The notes: a model not told the origin generated them from the sequence alone. A stretch of 64,000 nucleotides of DNA from Paucihalobacter ruber (GCF_006494535.1 NZ_VHIQ01000004.1:248001-312000), one strand, 5' to 3'; shown: positions 8,700 through 19,186, counted from the first letter of the stretch. Numbers and translations are program-made.

Positions 8700-11408
8700 A
8701 TGAGCGCAACAAAAAATCCATTTCAGAAAATAACAACCAACAGACATTTCATCATTAATTGTTATGTAGAAATGCTGTCTAGAATTAAAGAAGACGATGT
8801 TATTCAACTAATTAATAGCGATTCTAAAGATATTTCAAACCCAAAGTATTCTGAAATGTCTATTGAAAAAGTAATACAGTCTTTAAGTATTTACTTTCAG
8901 TTAATGACCTTGGTTGAAGAAAATGCGGCAATGCAATACAGAAGAACTATGGAAAACCAGGCGCATGTGGCCGATATTCGCGGTTCATGGGCTGAAGCAT
9001 TTAAGCTGTGGAAAGATCAGGGTGTTGACGAAGCTGAAATGTTGAAAACCATTTCAAAGGCTACTGTTATTCCCGTATTAACAGCACATCCTACAGAAGC
9101 CAAAAGGGTAACAGTTATTGAAATTCATCGAGAACTGTATTTGCTCTTGTCGCAAAGAGAAAATAAGTCGCTCAGTAAACTGGAACAAAACGATATTAAG
9201 GAAAAAATTATTAATCTTTTGGAAAGATGGTGGAGAACCGGCGAAATATATCTTGAGAAGCCCGATATTAGAGACGAACGGGCCAATGTGGTGTATTATT
9301 TAAGTAAGGTGTTTCCAACAGTTCTGGAAAAAAGCGATCAACAACTTAAAGAGTCGTGGATAGAATTGGGATTAAACCCAAACAACATTAAAAACCCGGA
9401 TGATTTTCCTAAAATTAAATTTGGTAGTTGGGTTGGTGGCGACCGCGACGGTCACCCATTCGTTACACCTGAGGTTACTAAAGAAACTTTACTAATTCAC
9501 AGAAAACAGGCACTTTTACTTGTTAAGGAGCAACTAATGACGCTGGTCAGAAAATTATCTGTTTCGGCCATTAGTAATCCTGTGCCATTTGCATTAACCA
9601 AAGCCATTAACGAAAAACTACAAGCTTTGGGAGAATTGGGCGAAAAAGCAGTGCAACGAAATCCGTATGAACCATGGAGACAATTTGTAAGTTTAATGCT
9701 GTTGCAATTAGAGCATACCATCTCTGATAACAATGCAGATGCGAAAGTACATTACAGATCGAGTCAATACCTGGCAGCAGATCTTAAATTATTAAGATCA
9801 GTGCTGATTGATAATGGACTAAAAGGTATTTCTGAAGATTTATTGTTTCCTGTTGAAAGAGCCGTAAGCTGTTTTGGTTTTCACCTGGCAAAATTAGACA
9901 TTAGACAAAACAGTGCTTTCCACGACAAAGCCATTTCTCAAATTTTAAAAGCCAACGGCGAAAAAGACTTCGATTTTCAAAACTGGAACGAAGATAAGCG
10001 GGTTAATTACTTAAATAACATACTTGAAAGTCATGCGCTTATTACAGATATCACCGTGTCTTATGGAGAAGAAGCCGATAATGTACTGGATTGTTACAGG
10101 GTTGTTCGCAGCCATATTAATCATTACGGTGCTGATGGTATCGGCTCTTTTATTGTGAGTATGACGCGTAATTTAAGCGATTTGTTGGTAGTGTATTTCT
10201 TAATGCGTGAAACACAGTTATTAAATACCAATATTAAGGTGGTACCATTGTTGGAAACCATACAAGATTTGCATAATGGCCCGATAATTTTAGAAAAATT
10301 CCTTGGACATTTTATTACTAAACAAAGGTCTGCTTTGGTGTCAAACAAACAAGAAGTAATGCTGGGGTACAGCGACAGTAATAAGGATGGCGGTACTATT
10401 GCCAGCAAGTGGAATTTATATAAAGCAGAAAAAGAACTATTTGAAATCGGCAATAAAAACAATACTGATATCTACTTTTTCCACGGTGCAGGAGGTACCA
10501 TTAGTAGAGGTGGTGGCAAATACCATCGTTTTTTAGAGAGTATGCCTTTAAACACTGTAAATAATGCCATTAAAATTACAGTTCAAGGTGAAACCATTGC
10601 CCAGTTGTTTGGTAATCCGCTTACGGCTACCTATAACTTAAATGCCCTTACTTCTGGTGTGGCAAAACATGCTATTAACAGTCAGGTAATGGCAAGTAAA
10701 GTAAATTACCCCTTAGAGACAATGGAGTTTTTGGCTCAAAAATCATTTGAGCATTACAGAGCGCTGATTGAAACACCCGGCTTTATCAATTTTTACGGTA
10801 AAGCCACCTGTATTGATGTATTGGAAAAAAGTAAAATTGGTTCCAGACCGGCCAGAAGAACGGGAACCAGAACACTCAGCGATTTAAGAGCCATACCATG
10901 GGTGTTTAGCTGGAATCTCTCCAGAATATCATTAACCGGATGGTACGGTTTGGGTGCAGCCTTAAAGGCCTTAAAAGCAGAAAGACCTGAAGCCTTTAAC
11001 GAACTAAAAAAGGCCATTAATCAATGGACTTTCTTTAAGTTTTTAATGATTCAAACCGAAACTAATCTAATTCTTTCCAATGTTGAAATGATGAAGCTGT
11101 ACGCTCAATTAGACGACAGCTCAGAAGAGCGAGATTTGTTCATGGATAAAATTTTAACCGATTATAAAAACGGTTTTGAAATGATTGAGACCCTTTTTGA
11201 GGCATCGGCGTCATTAAGAAGAGAAGGGCAGTACGACAATTTAAAATGGAGAGATAGCAAACTCAAAACGCTTCATAAAGTTCACATATCTTATCTGAAA
11301 ATTTGGCGTAATATGCCTGACGATAACAGCCGGGAGAAAGAAAAAATACTCACTAAACTACTGAGTATTATTAATTCACTTTCCAGTGGATTGAAAAATA
11401 CAGGGTAA
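8700..11408 (+). CDS. ppc: Phosphoenolpyruvate carboxylase
   Basis: Cytoplasmic anaplerotic enzyme of 902 aa making oxaloacetate from PEP and bicarbonate. Family blocks in order: VLTAHPTEAKRVT with the catalytic His, SWVGGDRDGHPFVT, LDIRQNS, LGYSDSNKDGG, FFHGAGGTISRGGG (residues 593-606) and GSRPARRTGTRTLSDLRAIPWVF. In the glycine-rich loop the first arginine of the usual HGRGG is Ala597, while the second arginine is kept (Arg603). This may be a lineage trait or may alter kinetics. It starts 45 nt after the DUF6671-like gene and could be cotranscribed with it. Together with ppdK it forms a pyruvate-to-oxaloacetate route. Confidence 0.95.
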   Translation: MSATKNPFQKITTNRHFIINCYVEMLSRIKEDDVIQLINSDSKDISNPKYSEMSIEKVIQSLSIYFQLMTLVEENAAMQYRRTMENQAHVADIRGSWAEAFKLWKDQGVDEAEMLKTISKATVIPVLTAHPTEAKRVTVIEIHRELYLLLSQRENKSLSKLEQNDIKEKIINLLERWWRTGEIYLEKPDIRDERANVVYYLSKVFPTVLEKSDQQLKESWIELGLNPNNIKNPDDFPKIKFGSWVGGDRDGHPFVTPEVTKETLLIHRKQALLLVKEQLMTLVRKLSVSAISNPVPFALTKAINEKLQALGELGEKAVQRNPYEPWRQFVSLMLLQLEHTISDNNADAKVHYRSSQYLAADLKLLRSVLIDNGLKGISEDLLFPVERAVSCFGFHLAKLDIRQNSAFHDKAISQILKANGEKDFDFQNWNEDKRVNYLNNILESHALITDITVSYGEEADNVLDCYRVVRSHINHYGADGIGSFIVSMTRNLSDLLVVYFLMRETQLLNTNIKVVPLLETIQDLHNGPIILEKFLGHFITKQRSALVSNKQEVMLGYSDSNKDGGTIASKWNLYKAEKELFEIGNKNNTDIYFFHGAGGTISRGGGKYHRFLESMPLNTVNNAIKITVQGETIAQLFGNPLTATYNLNALTSGVAKHAINSQVMASKVNYPLETMEFLAQKSFEHYRALIETPGFINFYGKATCIDVLEKSKIGSRPARRTGTRTLSDLRAIPWVFSWNLSRISLTGWYGLGAALKALKAERPEAFNELKKAINQWTFFKFLMIQTETNLILSNVEMMKLYAQLDDSSEERDLFMDKILTDYKNGFEMIETLFEASASLRREGQYDNLKWRDSKLKTLHKVHISYLKIWRNMPDDNSREKEKILTKLLSIINSLSSGLKNTG

Positions 11409-11494
11409 TCGTCTAATTATTGATGTAGTGTTTAAATCGCATTATTTTTAGAATTGTTGTAACAACTGCATATATTCAATTTTTTCAATTTGTT

Positions 11495-11523
11495 TTGTAT
11501 TTCGGCTATTTAGATTATCTTTA
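11495..11523 (+). promoter_or_regulatory. Candidate promoter of the locus regulator
   Basis: TTG at 11495-11497, an 18-nt spacer and TATCTTTA at 11516-11523 fit the Bacteroidetes TTG/TAnnTTTG promoter with one mismatch. It is about 85 nt upstream of the regulator start codon. Confidence 0.45.
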
Positions 11524-11558
11524 ATTTTATTTGTATAGTTTATTGTTATTTAATATAT

Positions 11559-11567
11559 ACCATACAA
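11559..11567 (+). promoter_or_regulatory. ACCATACAA motif, copy 1 (before the regulator gene)
   Basis: ACCATACAA followed by ATTGTTTTTTTT. The same nonamer occurs before susC (14448) and before the 23413 gene (23106), which suggests a shared operator or leader element of the glucan locus. Binding partner unknown. Confidence 0.35.
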
Positions 11568-11608
11568 ATTGTTTTTTTTAATAAATAATCTTGAAATAAA
11601 TTTTGGGT

Positions 11609-14413
11609 ATGAGATTATATAAACCTGCAGCGCTATTGATTTTTTTGTTGGTACAATTTGTTTTTTCACAAGAATTACCACCCATACAAACCTTTACTCC
11701 GCAAGATTACAATGCCGAAGATCAAAACTGGTCAATCTCTCAGGCCAACAATGGTAATATCTATGTTGCAAATAATAGAGGGCTACTGGAATATAACGGC
11801 GCCAATTGGAATATTTATGAAACTCCCAATAAATCTATAGTAAGATCGGTAAAAGTTCATGATGATAAAATTTACACGGGATTTTATATGGACTTTGGCT
11901 ATTACACCAAAGATGATTTAGGCCAATTAATTTACCATTCTTTAACTGATGAATTTAAAATACAAGTTCTTGAAGATGAAGAGTTCTGGAACATTTTTAT
12001 TTTCGATAATTTAGTTGTTTTTCAATCCTTAGACAGAATTTATGTTTGTAACACTCACGACAAAAGTTTCGTTACTGTTGGTTCGGATGTGCGCATATCG
12101 AGAATGTTTAAGGTAAATGACGATGTTTATTTCCAGCAGTTAAACCGTGGTTTATTTAAAGTGGTAAACGGTGAGGCTATTTTGGTTACTAAGGATGCTA
12201 TTATTTATAATCACATTATTACCAATGTTTTTCAACATAACAGCGGCTTATTAATACACACAAAGGAAAACGGTTTTTATACATTTAAAGACAACTTGTT
12301 TACTGTTTGGAATAGCGACTTATCTGGTTTTCTTCAAAATAACAGCGTGTACAGCAGCGTTAAATTAAGCAACGAGACTTATATTTTAGGCACTGTTTCT
12401 AACGGTCTCACACATCTCAATAACGACGGTAAGTTAAATTTCACTGTAAATCAAACAAATGGTTTAGCCAACAATACTGTCTTATCTTTATTCGAGGATA
12501 AAGAAGGAAATATTTGGGTTGGACTTGATAATGGTATTAACGTGATTAATATCAATTCTCCTTTTAAAGAATATATTGATAATCTTGGGGTTTTAGGAAC
12601 TGTATATACGTCAGTAGTTTACCAAGAGAATTTATTTCTTGGAACCAATCAGGGCTTGTTTTACAAACCTATGGCAACACCAGGCAATTTTAAAGTCATT
12701 GAAGGTACCAATGGACAGGTTTGGAATCTGCAAGTTATAGACAACCAATTATTTTGTAGCCATGATAAAGGTACCTTCATAATTGAAAATTTAAAAGCAA
12801 AAAATATATTTAGTACCGAGGGCACTTGGAAAATAGCCGAAATTCCCGGTCGAAATGATTTGTTAGTTCAAGGAAACTACGACGGCTTGCATTTACTCAA
12901 AAAAAATACTGATTTAAGTTGGGAGTACCATCACAAATTGAGCGGCTTCAATATTTCTTCCCGTTATTTCGAATTTTTAACCAATACAACCATGCTTGTT
13001 AGTCATGAGTATAAAGGTGTTTATACCCTTACGCTCAATGATGAAATTTCTAAAGTAGAGAAATACACCAATAACGATATTGCCAATGGTATTAAATCTA
13101 GTTTAGCAACTTTTAACAACAACTGTTTATACGCTTACAATGAAGGTGTTTTTAAGATCGACAGAAATGATTTAACTTTTTCAAAGGATAGTATTTTAAG
13201 TAGTTTTTACAAAAACAATGGCTTTTTATCGGGAAAACTTAAAACAGACCTTTCAAATAATAGGCTGTGGATGTTTGCAGAAAATTCTATTGGATTTGTG
13301 CAATCGGCCGGACTGACCAATCAGATGAAATTAACTGAAATTTCATTACCGACAGATGTCAGGAAAACAAAACCCGGATTTGAAAATATCTTACACCTTT
13401 CAAATCAAAATTATTTAATAGGAACAACAAAGGGTTATATTGTATTGGATTTAAGTAAAATAGAGAGCGCTACTTATGATATTGTCATTAATCAAGTCAT
13501 AAATTATCAGCTTAATGAACCCGAATATTTTCTAACAATCAATACAGATACTATTTTACCCGTTCAAAGTAATAACTTAAGATTTTCTTATAGTACACCT
13601 AATTACAATAAATTTTTGCCAACTAAATACAGTTACAAGCTAGATGGCTTTAATCAATATTGGAGCCAATGGAGTGACGATTCAGGAGTATTATTCGAAA
13701 ACCTACCTCATGGGAGTTATAAATTTAAAGTAAAATCGAAGGTAGGTAATAATATTTCTTCAAATATTGCCGAGTTTGATTTTGTTATAAAAAAACCATG
13801 GCAGCTTTCTACCATGGCATTGTTAATTTATTTTACTTGTCTTGTTCTTCTTACTTTATTGATTCACAATTTGTACACATCCTATTATAAAAAACAAAGA
13901 AATAATTTAATAAAGCAGAAAGAAATTGAATTGGAGATTAAAGATTTAGAGAATCAAAAACAACTCATGCAGTTTAAAAACAAGACATTACAGCAAGACG
14001 TTGAAATAAAAAACAAGGAACTTGGCATTTCCACTATGAACTTAATTAAGAAGAACGAACTGCTTGGAGAAATTAAAAAAGAAATTACCGACGCAAAAAA
14101 ACTTGAAGATTTAAAACGTGTTTTACGTCTTATCAATAAAAACATCAACAATACAGACGATTGGAAAGCATTTGAAGAGGCCTTTAATAATGCAGATAAA
14201 GATTTTCTTAAAAAAGTTAAGGCGTTACATCCTAATTTAACCTCAAACGACTTGAAAATATGTGCCTACTTGAGGCTAAACCTAACTTCAAAAGAGATTG
14301 CCCCTCTGTTGAATATTTCAACTAAGAGTGTTGAAGTTAAACGATATCGATTGCGAAAAAAGATGAATTTAGATAGAGACGTTAACTTAACAAACTATAT
14401 TCTGGATTTATAA
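11609..14413 (+). CDS. Membrane-spanning triple-tyrosine/LuxR-type regulator of the glucan locus
   Basis: Protein of 934 aa. I chose the ATG at 11609 because it begins a clean signal peptide (MRLYKPAALLIFLLVQFVFSQ); a TTG two codons upstream is less likely. After it come periplasmic beta-propeller-like repeats (for example NGNIYVANNRGLLEYNG and GNIWVGLDNGINVIN), a Y_Y_Y domain near residues 670-715 (YSYKLDGFNQYWSQWSD), one transmembrane helix near 735-757, a Lys/Glu-rich coiled coil, and a C-terminal LuxR-like helix-turn-helix (residues about 878-920: LTSKEIAPLLNISTKSVEVKRYRLRKK). There is no histidine kinase domain. It stands directly upstream of susC, so it most likely senses oligosaccharides in the periplasm and controls the locus. 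Confidence 0.88.
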   Translation: MRLYKPAALLIFLLVQFVFSQELPPIQTFTPQDYNAEDQNWSISQANNGNIYVANNRGLLEYNGANWNIYETPNKSIVRSVKVHDDKIYTGFYMDFGYYTKDDLGQLIYHSLTDEFKIQVLEDEEFWNIFIFDNLVVFQSLDRIYVCNTHDKSFVTVGSDVRISRMFKVNDDVYFQQLNRGLFKVVNGEAILVTKDAIIYNHIITNVFQHNSGLLIHTKENGFYTFKDNLFTVWNSDLSGFLQNNSVYSSVKLSNETYILGTVSNGLTHLNNDGKLNFTVNQTNGLANNTVLSLFEDKEGNIWVGLDNGINVININSPFKEYIDNLGVLGTVYTSVVYQENLFLGTNQGLFYKPMATPGNFKVIEGTNGQVWNLQVIDNQLFCSHDKGTFIIENLKAKNIFSTEGTWKIAEIPGRNDLLVQGNYDGLHLLKKNTDLSWEYHHKLSGFNISSRYFEFLTNTTMLVSHEYKGVYTLTLNDEISKVEKYTNNDIANGIKSSLATFNNNCLYAYNEGVFKIDRNDLTFSKDSILSSFYKNNGFLSGKLKTDLSNNRLWMFAENSIGFVQSAGLTNQMKLTEISLPTDVRKTKPGFENILHLSNQNYLIGTTKGYIVLDLSKIESATYDIVINQVINYQLNEPEYFLTINTDTILPVQSNNLRFSYSTPNYNKFLPTKYSYKLDGFNQYWSQWSDDSGVLFENLPHGSYKFKVKSKVGNNISSNIAEFDFVIKKPWQLSTMALLIYFTCLVLLTLLIHNLYTSYYKKQRNNLIKQKEIELEIKDLENQKQLMQFKNKTLQQDVEIKNKELGISTMNLIKKNELLGEIKKEITDAKKLEDLKRVLRLINKNINNTDDWKAFEEAFNNADKDFLKKVKALHPNLTSNDLKICAYLRLNLTSKEIAPLLNISTKSVEVKRYRLRKKMNLDRDVNLTNYILDL

Positions 14414-14447
14414 CAACACTACGTATGTTAAAAATAACTTAACATTA

Positions 14448-14456
14448 ACCATACAA
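14448..14456 (+). promoter_or_regulatory. ACCATACAA motif, copy 2 (before susC)
   Basis: The same nonamer as at 11559 and 23106, about 190 nt upstream of the chosen susC start and 34 nt after the regulator stop. Could be an operator or a leader element. Confidence 0.35.
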
Positions 14457-14567
14457 AGGCTGGTTTTTTTCAAATTACATCGTTGTAGTTGGGTAAAGCA
14501 CATTTTGGCTAACCACTTATTTTTATTGGTTTTATTGTGAATTTCGTAAAATATTAGCCACTATTTT

Positions 14568-14600
14568 AGATTGTATGTTTTTTGTATAGATATAATTTGC
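14568..14600 (+). promoter_or_regulatory. Promoter-like box before susC (site A of three)
   Basis: Contains TTGTATG, a run of T, GTATAGATAT and AATTTGC. TTG at 14571 with an 18-nt spacer to ATAATTTG (14592-14599) resembles the Bacteroidetes core promoter. Parts of the same sequence recur before 23413 and 45647 (TGTATG...TTTTGT.TAG.TA). Confidence 0.45.
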
Positions 14601-14646
14601 CAGAAGTTTATTGATTTATGTTAAATTTAACAAAACGTTAATTCAA

Positions 14647-17600
14647 ATGAACATAAAACAATCAACCTTGCTTTTTTTAATGTTGCTGGGCACATTTATT
14701 TTAGGTGCGCAGAACATTAAAGTATCAGGTGTAGTAGTTGACGCCGAATTTGGTAGTCCCTTACCTGGTGTAAATTTATTAATTAAAGGTACATCTCTTG
14801 GAGCCAGCTCAGATTTTGATGGTAACTTCACCATAAATGATGTACCGCTTAATTCTGTTTTAGTGGTTTCATACATAGGCTATCGCACTGTAGAAATTAC
14901 TATTATCAATGATGAACCGCTTAACATTGTTATGCAGGAAGACGCTCAGTCTCTTGATGAAGTTGTTGTGGTGGGTTATGGTACTCAAAAGAAACGAGAC
15001 GTTACCGGTGCGGTCTCTATTGTAAATTCACAAACCATCGATGATTTAAAACCGGTTAAAGTTGAACAGGCTTTACAAGGTACCGTTGCCGGTGTGAATG
15101 TAACAACCCAATCGGGAGCTCCAGGCGCCGGATTAGACATTCGTATTAGAGGTGTTGGTACAAACGGGCAAAGTGGCCCGACTGTTATTATAGACGGATA
15201 TGTAGGGGATATTAACGTCATCAACCCAAACGACATCGAATCTATTACAGTCTTGAAAGATGCTCAAGCGGCTATCTACGGTACGATTGGTGCAAACGGT
15301 ATTGTTTTAATCACTACCAAATCAGGTAAATTAGGCCAAAAAACCAAAGTAGCTTTCAATAGCTGGGTGGGTTATCAAGAGGCCAGCAGAAAAATACCGC
15401 TGTTAAACGCTACCGAGTATGGGGTATTACTGAATGAAACCTATGCCAACGGCGGACAAGCCATTCCTTTTCCAAACATAAATACCTTAGGCGTTGGTAC
15501 TAATTGGCAAAATGCAGTGCTCGAAAATAATGTGCCGTTAATTAACCATGATTTTAGTGTTTCGGGCGGTTCTGAAAAAATAACATATGCATTTAGCGGA
15601 TCACACGTATATCAACAAGGTATTGTGGCTCCTAAAAAAACAGATTTTAGAAGAAATACGGCGCGTTTAGCACTTGGCGCCCAATTATCTGACAAGATTA
15701 AGGTATCGACCAACGTCATCTACACCTATTTAGACAGAGACTCGGTTAACGACTTTGGCTTAGGGTCTGTATTATTTAACGGTTTAAATGCACCGCCAAC
15801 TTTGTCGCCTTTTCAACCAAATGGCGATTTTAGTTTGGTGCCAAACACTCCCGGATTGGGAATTGAAATTATCAACCCATTAGCTCAAATCTTCAATACT
15901 TACAACGACTTTGATTTAAGAAAACTTAATGGTACCGTTCAGGTGGATTATGACATGTTCAATAATTTTACTTTAACATCCAGAGTTGGTTTTAATACCA
16001 CAAATCAAGAAGGTAAACAATTTTTCCCTATCATTAATTACGGGGGTAAAGTATTCGATACACAACGCAGTAGCGTCAATCAAAACAAACAAAACTTCAA
16101 CGATTACTCCTTAGATATTTTTGGTACATATACCAACACATTCGCTGAAAATCACAACGTGACTTTAACAGGTGGTACAACTGTTTTTAAAGAATGGGGT
16201 ACCGGCTTGTTCGCTACCGGTTTTGATGTCCCTAATAATTCATGGGATTTTGCAGATATTTCTTTGGCAGTCGGCACCAGTGGTGAGGGCGTAAGAGACG
16301 TAGGTTCTTTTGCTTTTGACGAAAGACGTTTATCATTTTTCGGAAGATTACAATACGACTTTAAAGGTAAATATTTGTTTTCAGCCATGATTCGTCGTGA
16401 TTCTTCAACCAAATTCGGTCCAGGTAATCAAGTGGGTATCTTTCCATCGGTTACCGGTGGTTGGGTGATATCAGACGAAGCATTTTTTGGAGATGGTGGC
16501 ACGGTGAACTTCATGAAATTTAGAGCCAGTTATGGTCTTCTTGGTAATGACCAAATTCCTGCTAACGGATTTATTGGTTTGCTAAATGGCGAAGGGGAAT
16601 ATGTATTGGACGGCAATGTAGTTAACGGTATTGCTACCGGTCAACTTCCAAATCCAAATCTTAAATGGGAAGAGGCAGAAAAATTCAACGTAGGTATGGA
16701 TTTGAGTATGCTAAAAAACAGAATAGAAATTACTACAGATTATTTCATTAATAATAGGAGAGACCTTCTAATTCCAAATATTCCGGTTTCCGGTATTCTT
16801 GGAGTTGCTGCTCCGGGCGCGGCTTCACCTACAGTCAACGCTGGATCTGTTAGAAATACAGGTTTTGAGTTTGCTATTAACTATAAAGAATACATTGGTG
16901 AAGATTTTAATTTTGGTATTAACTATAACATCACAACTTTAACAAATAAAGTTACCGAAGTTAATAATGGTACCGGTTTTATTGAAGGTGGTGCTTTTGG
17001 AGTTGGACAACCTGCGCCTTCTAGAATGGAAGTAGGTTTACCTCTAGGTTATTTCTACGGATATAAAACCGATGGTATTTTCCAAAATGCAGCAGAAGTG
17101 GCTGCGCATCCATCACAAACAGCATTGGGTGCCGCTGCGCAACCGGGTGATTTAAGATTTGTAGATATTAATGGCGATGGCGTGATAGATGAAAACGACC
17201 GCACTAATTTAGGTAATCCAATCCCTGATATCACTATGGGTCTTAATTTTAATTTTAATTATAAAAATATCGACTTTGTAATGTACACCTTCGCTTCCAT
17301 CGGAAACGATATGGTTAGAAACTACGAACGTGCACTTACTGATGTTAATCGCCAAAGCTACTGGTTAGACCGATGGAGAGGCGAAGGTACAAGCAACAGC
17401 GTACCAAGATTAACCACAGCAGCTACCTCAAATTTTGTGTTTTCAGATTTCTTTGTTGAAGATGCTTCTTACGTGAGAATACAAAATGTACAGGTTGGTT
17501 ATAGTTTACCACAAACAGCCATAGAAAAAATGGGCTTTACAAAAGTGAGAATTTATGTAGGTGCAAACAACCTTTACACCTTTACAAAATATCGTGGATT

Positions 17601-17703
17601 TGACCCCGGAGCATCATCCGGTGCACCAATTGGTGGTGGTATAGACTTTGGTTTTTATCCAATACCCCGTACCTATTTAATGGGTGTAAATCTTAACTTT
17701 TAA
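14647..17703 (+). CDS. susC: SusC-like TonB-dependent outer-membrane oligosaccharide importer
   Basis: Outer-membrane protein of 1018 aa. The ATG at 14647 is chosen because it gives a normal signal peptide (MNIKQSTLLFLMLLGTFILGAQ); upstream in-frame codons lack one. Then follow a carboxypeptidase-D-regulatory-like domain (VSGVVVDAEFGSPLPGVNLLIKG), a TonB-box region (SLDEVVVVGYGTQKKRDVTGAV), a plug domain with VIIDGYVGDINVINPNDIESITVLKDA and ANGIVLITTKSG, and a long 22-strand-type barrel ending YPIPRTYLMGVNLNF. It forms the import pore with the SusD-like lipoprotein 10 nt downstream. The enzymes around it point to beta-1,3-glucan oligosaccharides as cargo. First gene of an apparent operon ending at the terminator near 22971. 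Confidence 0.96.
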   Translation: MNIKQSTLLFLMLLGTFILGAQNIKVSGVVVDAEFGSPLPGVNLLIKGTSLGASSDFDGNFTINDVPLNSVLVVSYIGYRTVEITIINDEPLNIVMQEDAQSLDEVVVVGYGTQKKRDVTGAVSIVNSQTIDDLKPVKVEQALQGTVAGVNVTTQSGAPGAGLDIRIRGVGTNGQSGPTVIIDGYVGDINVINPNDIESITVLKDAQAAIYGTIGANGIVLITTKSGKLGQKTKVAFNSWVGYQEASRKIPLLNATEYGVLLNETYANGGQAIPFPNINTLGVGTNWQNAVLENNVPLINHDFSVSGGSEKITYAFSGSHVYQQGIVAPKKTDFRRNTARLALGAQLSDKIKVSTNVIYTYLDRDSVNDFGLGSVLFNGLNAPPTLSPFQPNGDFSLVPNTPGLGIEIINPLAQIFNTYNDFDLRKLNGTVQVDYDMFNNFTLTSRVGFNTTNQEGKQFFPIINYGGKVFDTQRSSVNQNKQNFNDYSLDIFGTYTNTFAENHNVTLTGGTTVFKEWGTGLFATGFDVPNNSWDFADISLAVGTSGEGVRDVGSFAFDERRLSFFGRLQYDFKGKYLFSAMIRRDSSTKFGPGNQVGIFPSVTGGWVISDEAFFGDGGTVNFMKFRASYGLLGNDQIPANGFIGLLNGEGEYVLDGNVVNGIATGQLPNPNLKWEEAEKFNVGMDLSMLKNRIEITTDYFINNRRDLLIPNIPVSGILGVAAPGAASPTVNAGSVRNTGFEFAINYKEYIGEDFNFGINYNITTLTNKVTEVNNGTGFIEGGAFGVGQPAPSRMEVGLPLGYFYGYKTDGIFQNAAEVAAHPSQTALGAAAQPGDLRFVDINGDGVIDENDRTNLGNPIPDITMGLNFNFNYKNIDFVMYTFASIGNDMVRNYERALTDVNRQSYWLDRWRGEGTSNSVPRLTTAATSNFVFSDFFVEDASYVRIQNVQVGYSLPQTAIEKMGFTKVRIYVGANNLYTFTKYRGFDPGASSGAPIGGGIDFGFYPIPRTYLMGVNLNF

Positions 17704-17713
17704 AAATTACATT

Positions 17714-19180
17714 ATGAAAATGAACAACATAAAAATTAGTTTAATAGTCATTGTTTTGTTCCTGTCATCGGCGTGTTCAGATGATTTTATCGAATCTAGA
17801 GAGCCGGTTTATTCTATAGATTCAGAGAACTTTTTTAATAGTGAAACTGACTATTTCCGCGCTTTGGTTGCGGCCTATGATTTATTACAAGCATCTTACA
17901 TTAACGTAATGCTTGGTGAAATAGCATCAGATAACACATTGGCCGGAGGCGAAAGCCCAACCGATGTTATTGGAATTCAACAGGTTGATGATATGATTCA
18001 TACGCCTATTAATGCCAATTTAAGAGATGTTTGGAACTGGATGTTCGCCGGAGTTAACCGTGCCAACTACATTCTTGAATTTAAAGATAAAACAGATTTC
18101 GAAGGAAAAGAGGTTATCATCGCGGAGGCAAGATTTCTTAGAGCGTACTACAATTTTGAGTTAGTTAAATGGTTTGGTCCAATTCCGCTTAAAATTGATC
18201 AACGTTTTCAAATTGGAGACGAAACAACTATTCCTCGTTCATCTGTTGAAGAAGTTTATGCTTTAATAGAAGAAGACTTACAGTTTGCTGTTAATAATTT
18301 ATCCTACACCGCGCCAAATGTTGGTAGAGCCACTAAAGGCTCTGCACAAGCGCTATTGGGTAAAGCCTACCTTTATCAAGATAAGTTTCCGCAGGCCGCA
18401 AGTGTTTTGGGTGACTTAATCACTAGTGGTCCATACGCCTTACTAGAAGATTATGATGATATCTTCGAATTAGTTGGTGAAAACGGTTCAGAATCTGTTT
18501 TTGAAGTACAATATACAGATCAACAAGGTGCCGGATTTGGATGTTTACAGTGTAGTGAAGGTAACGTGGCTGTTGGGTTTAACGGTATTAGAAATTATAA
18601 CGGTCCGTTGTTTGATTCAGGTTTTAGTTTTAACGTGCCAACTCAGGAAACTTACGATGCTTTTGAAGATGGTGACATTAGAAGAGACATCGCTATATTA
18701 AACATCGATGCATGGGCAGCTGAAACAGGTGCTACTTTCGGAATTGGTAATGAACATACCGGATTCTTCAATAGAAAATATATTGCCAGAAAAGGCGATT
18801 TGAATTTAGGTGATCAAAACTTAACAAACCCTAATAACTATAGAGCTATACGTTATGCTGACGTTCTTTTAATGGCAGCCGAAGCCTACAACCGCAGTGG
18901 TCTTGACGATGCAAGAGCCAGAGGTTATTTAAATCAGGTTAGGTCAAGAGCCGGTTTAGATGATGTGACTGTTTCAGGAAATGCATTAACCGATGTCATA
19001 TTGCGCGAGCGTCGTGTTGAGTTGGTTGGCGAAGGACACAGATTCTTCGACTTAGTAAGAACCAATCAGGCCGCTAATCGAATTGATGGTTTTATATCAG
19101 GCAAGCATGAACTTTTTCCCGTTCCATTTGAAGAAATTCAATTCTCTAATGGCAACTGGCAACAAAACCCAGGATATTAA
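17714..19180 (+). CDS. susD: SusD/RagB-like surface glycan-binding lipoprotein
   Basis: Lipoprotein of 488 aa with lipobox LSSAC and acylated Cys21 followed by SDD, an export signal typical of Bacteroidetes surface lipoproteins. The alpha-helical TPR-rich SusD body is evident (NRANYILEF, EARFLRAYYNFELVKWFGPIPL, ALLGKAYLYQ), as is the conserved C-terminal block RYADVLLMAAEAYNRSG ... LRERRVELVGEGHRFFDLVR ... HELFPVPFEEIQFS. It caps the SusC pore and binds incoming oligosaccharide. It lies 10 nt after susC and 6 nt before the next binding lipoprotein, so the three are cotranscribed. Confidence 0.96.
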   Translation: MKMNNIKISLIVIVLFLSSACSDDFIESREPVYSIDSENFFNSETDYFRALVAAYDLLQASYINVMLGEIASDNTLAGGESPTDVIGIQQVDDMIHTPINANLRDVWNWMFAGVNRANYILEFKDKTDFEGKEVIIAEARFLRAYYNFELVKWFGPIPLKIDQRFQIGDETTIPRSSVEEVYALIEEDLQFAVNNLSYTAPNVGRATKGSAQALLGKAYLYQDKFPQAASVLGDLITSGPYALLEDYDDIFELVGENGSESVFEVQYTDQQGAGFGCLQCSEGNVAVGFNGIRNYNGPLFDSGFSFNVPTQETYDAFEDGDIRRDIAILNIDAWAAETGATFGIGNEHTGFFNRKYIARKGDLNLGDQNLTNPNNYRAIRYADVLLMAAEAYNRSGLDDARARGYLNQVRSRAGLDDVTVSGNALTDVILRERRVELVGEGHRFFDLVRTNQAANRIDGFISGKHELFPVPFEEIQFSNGNWQQNPGY

Positions 19181-19186
19181 AAAAAA

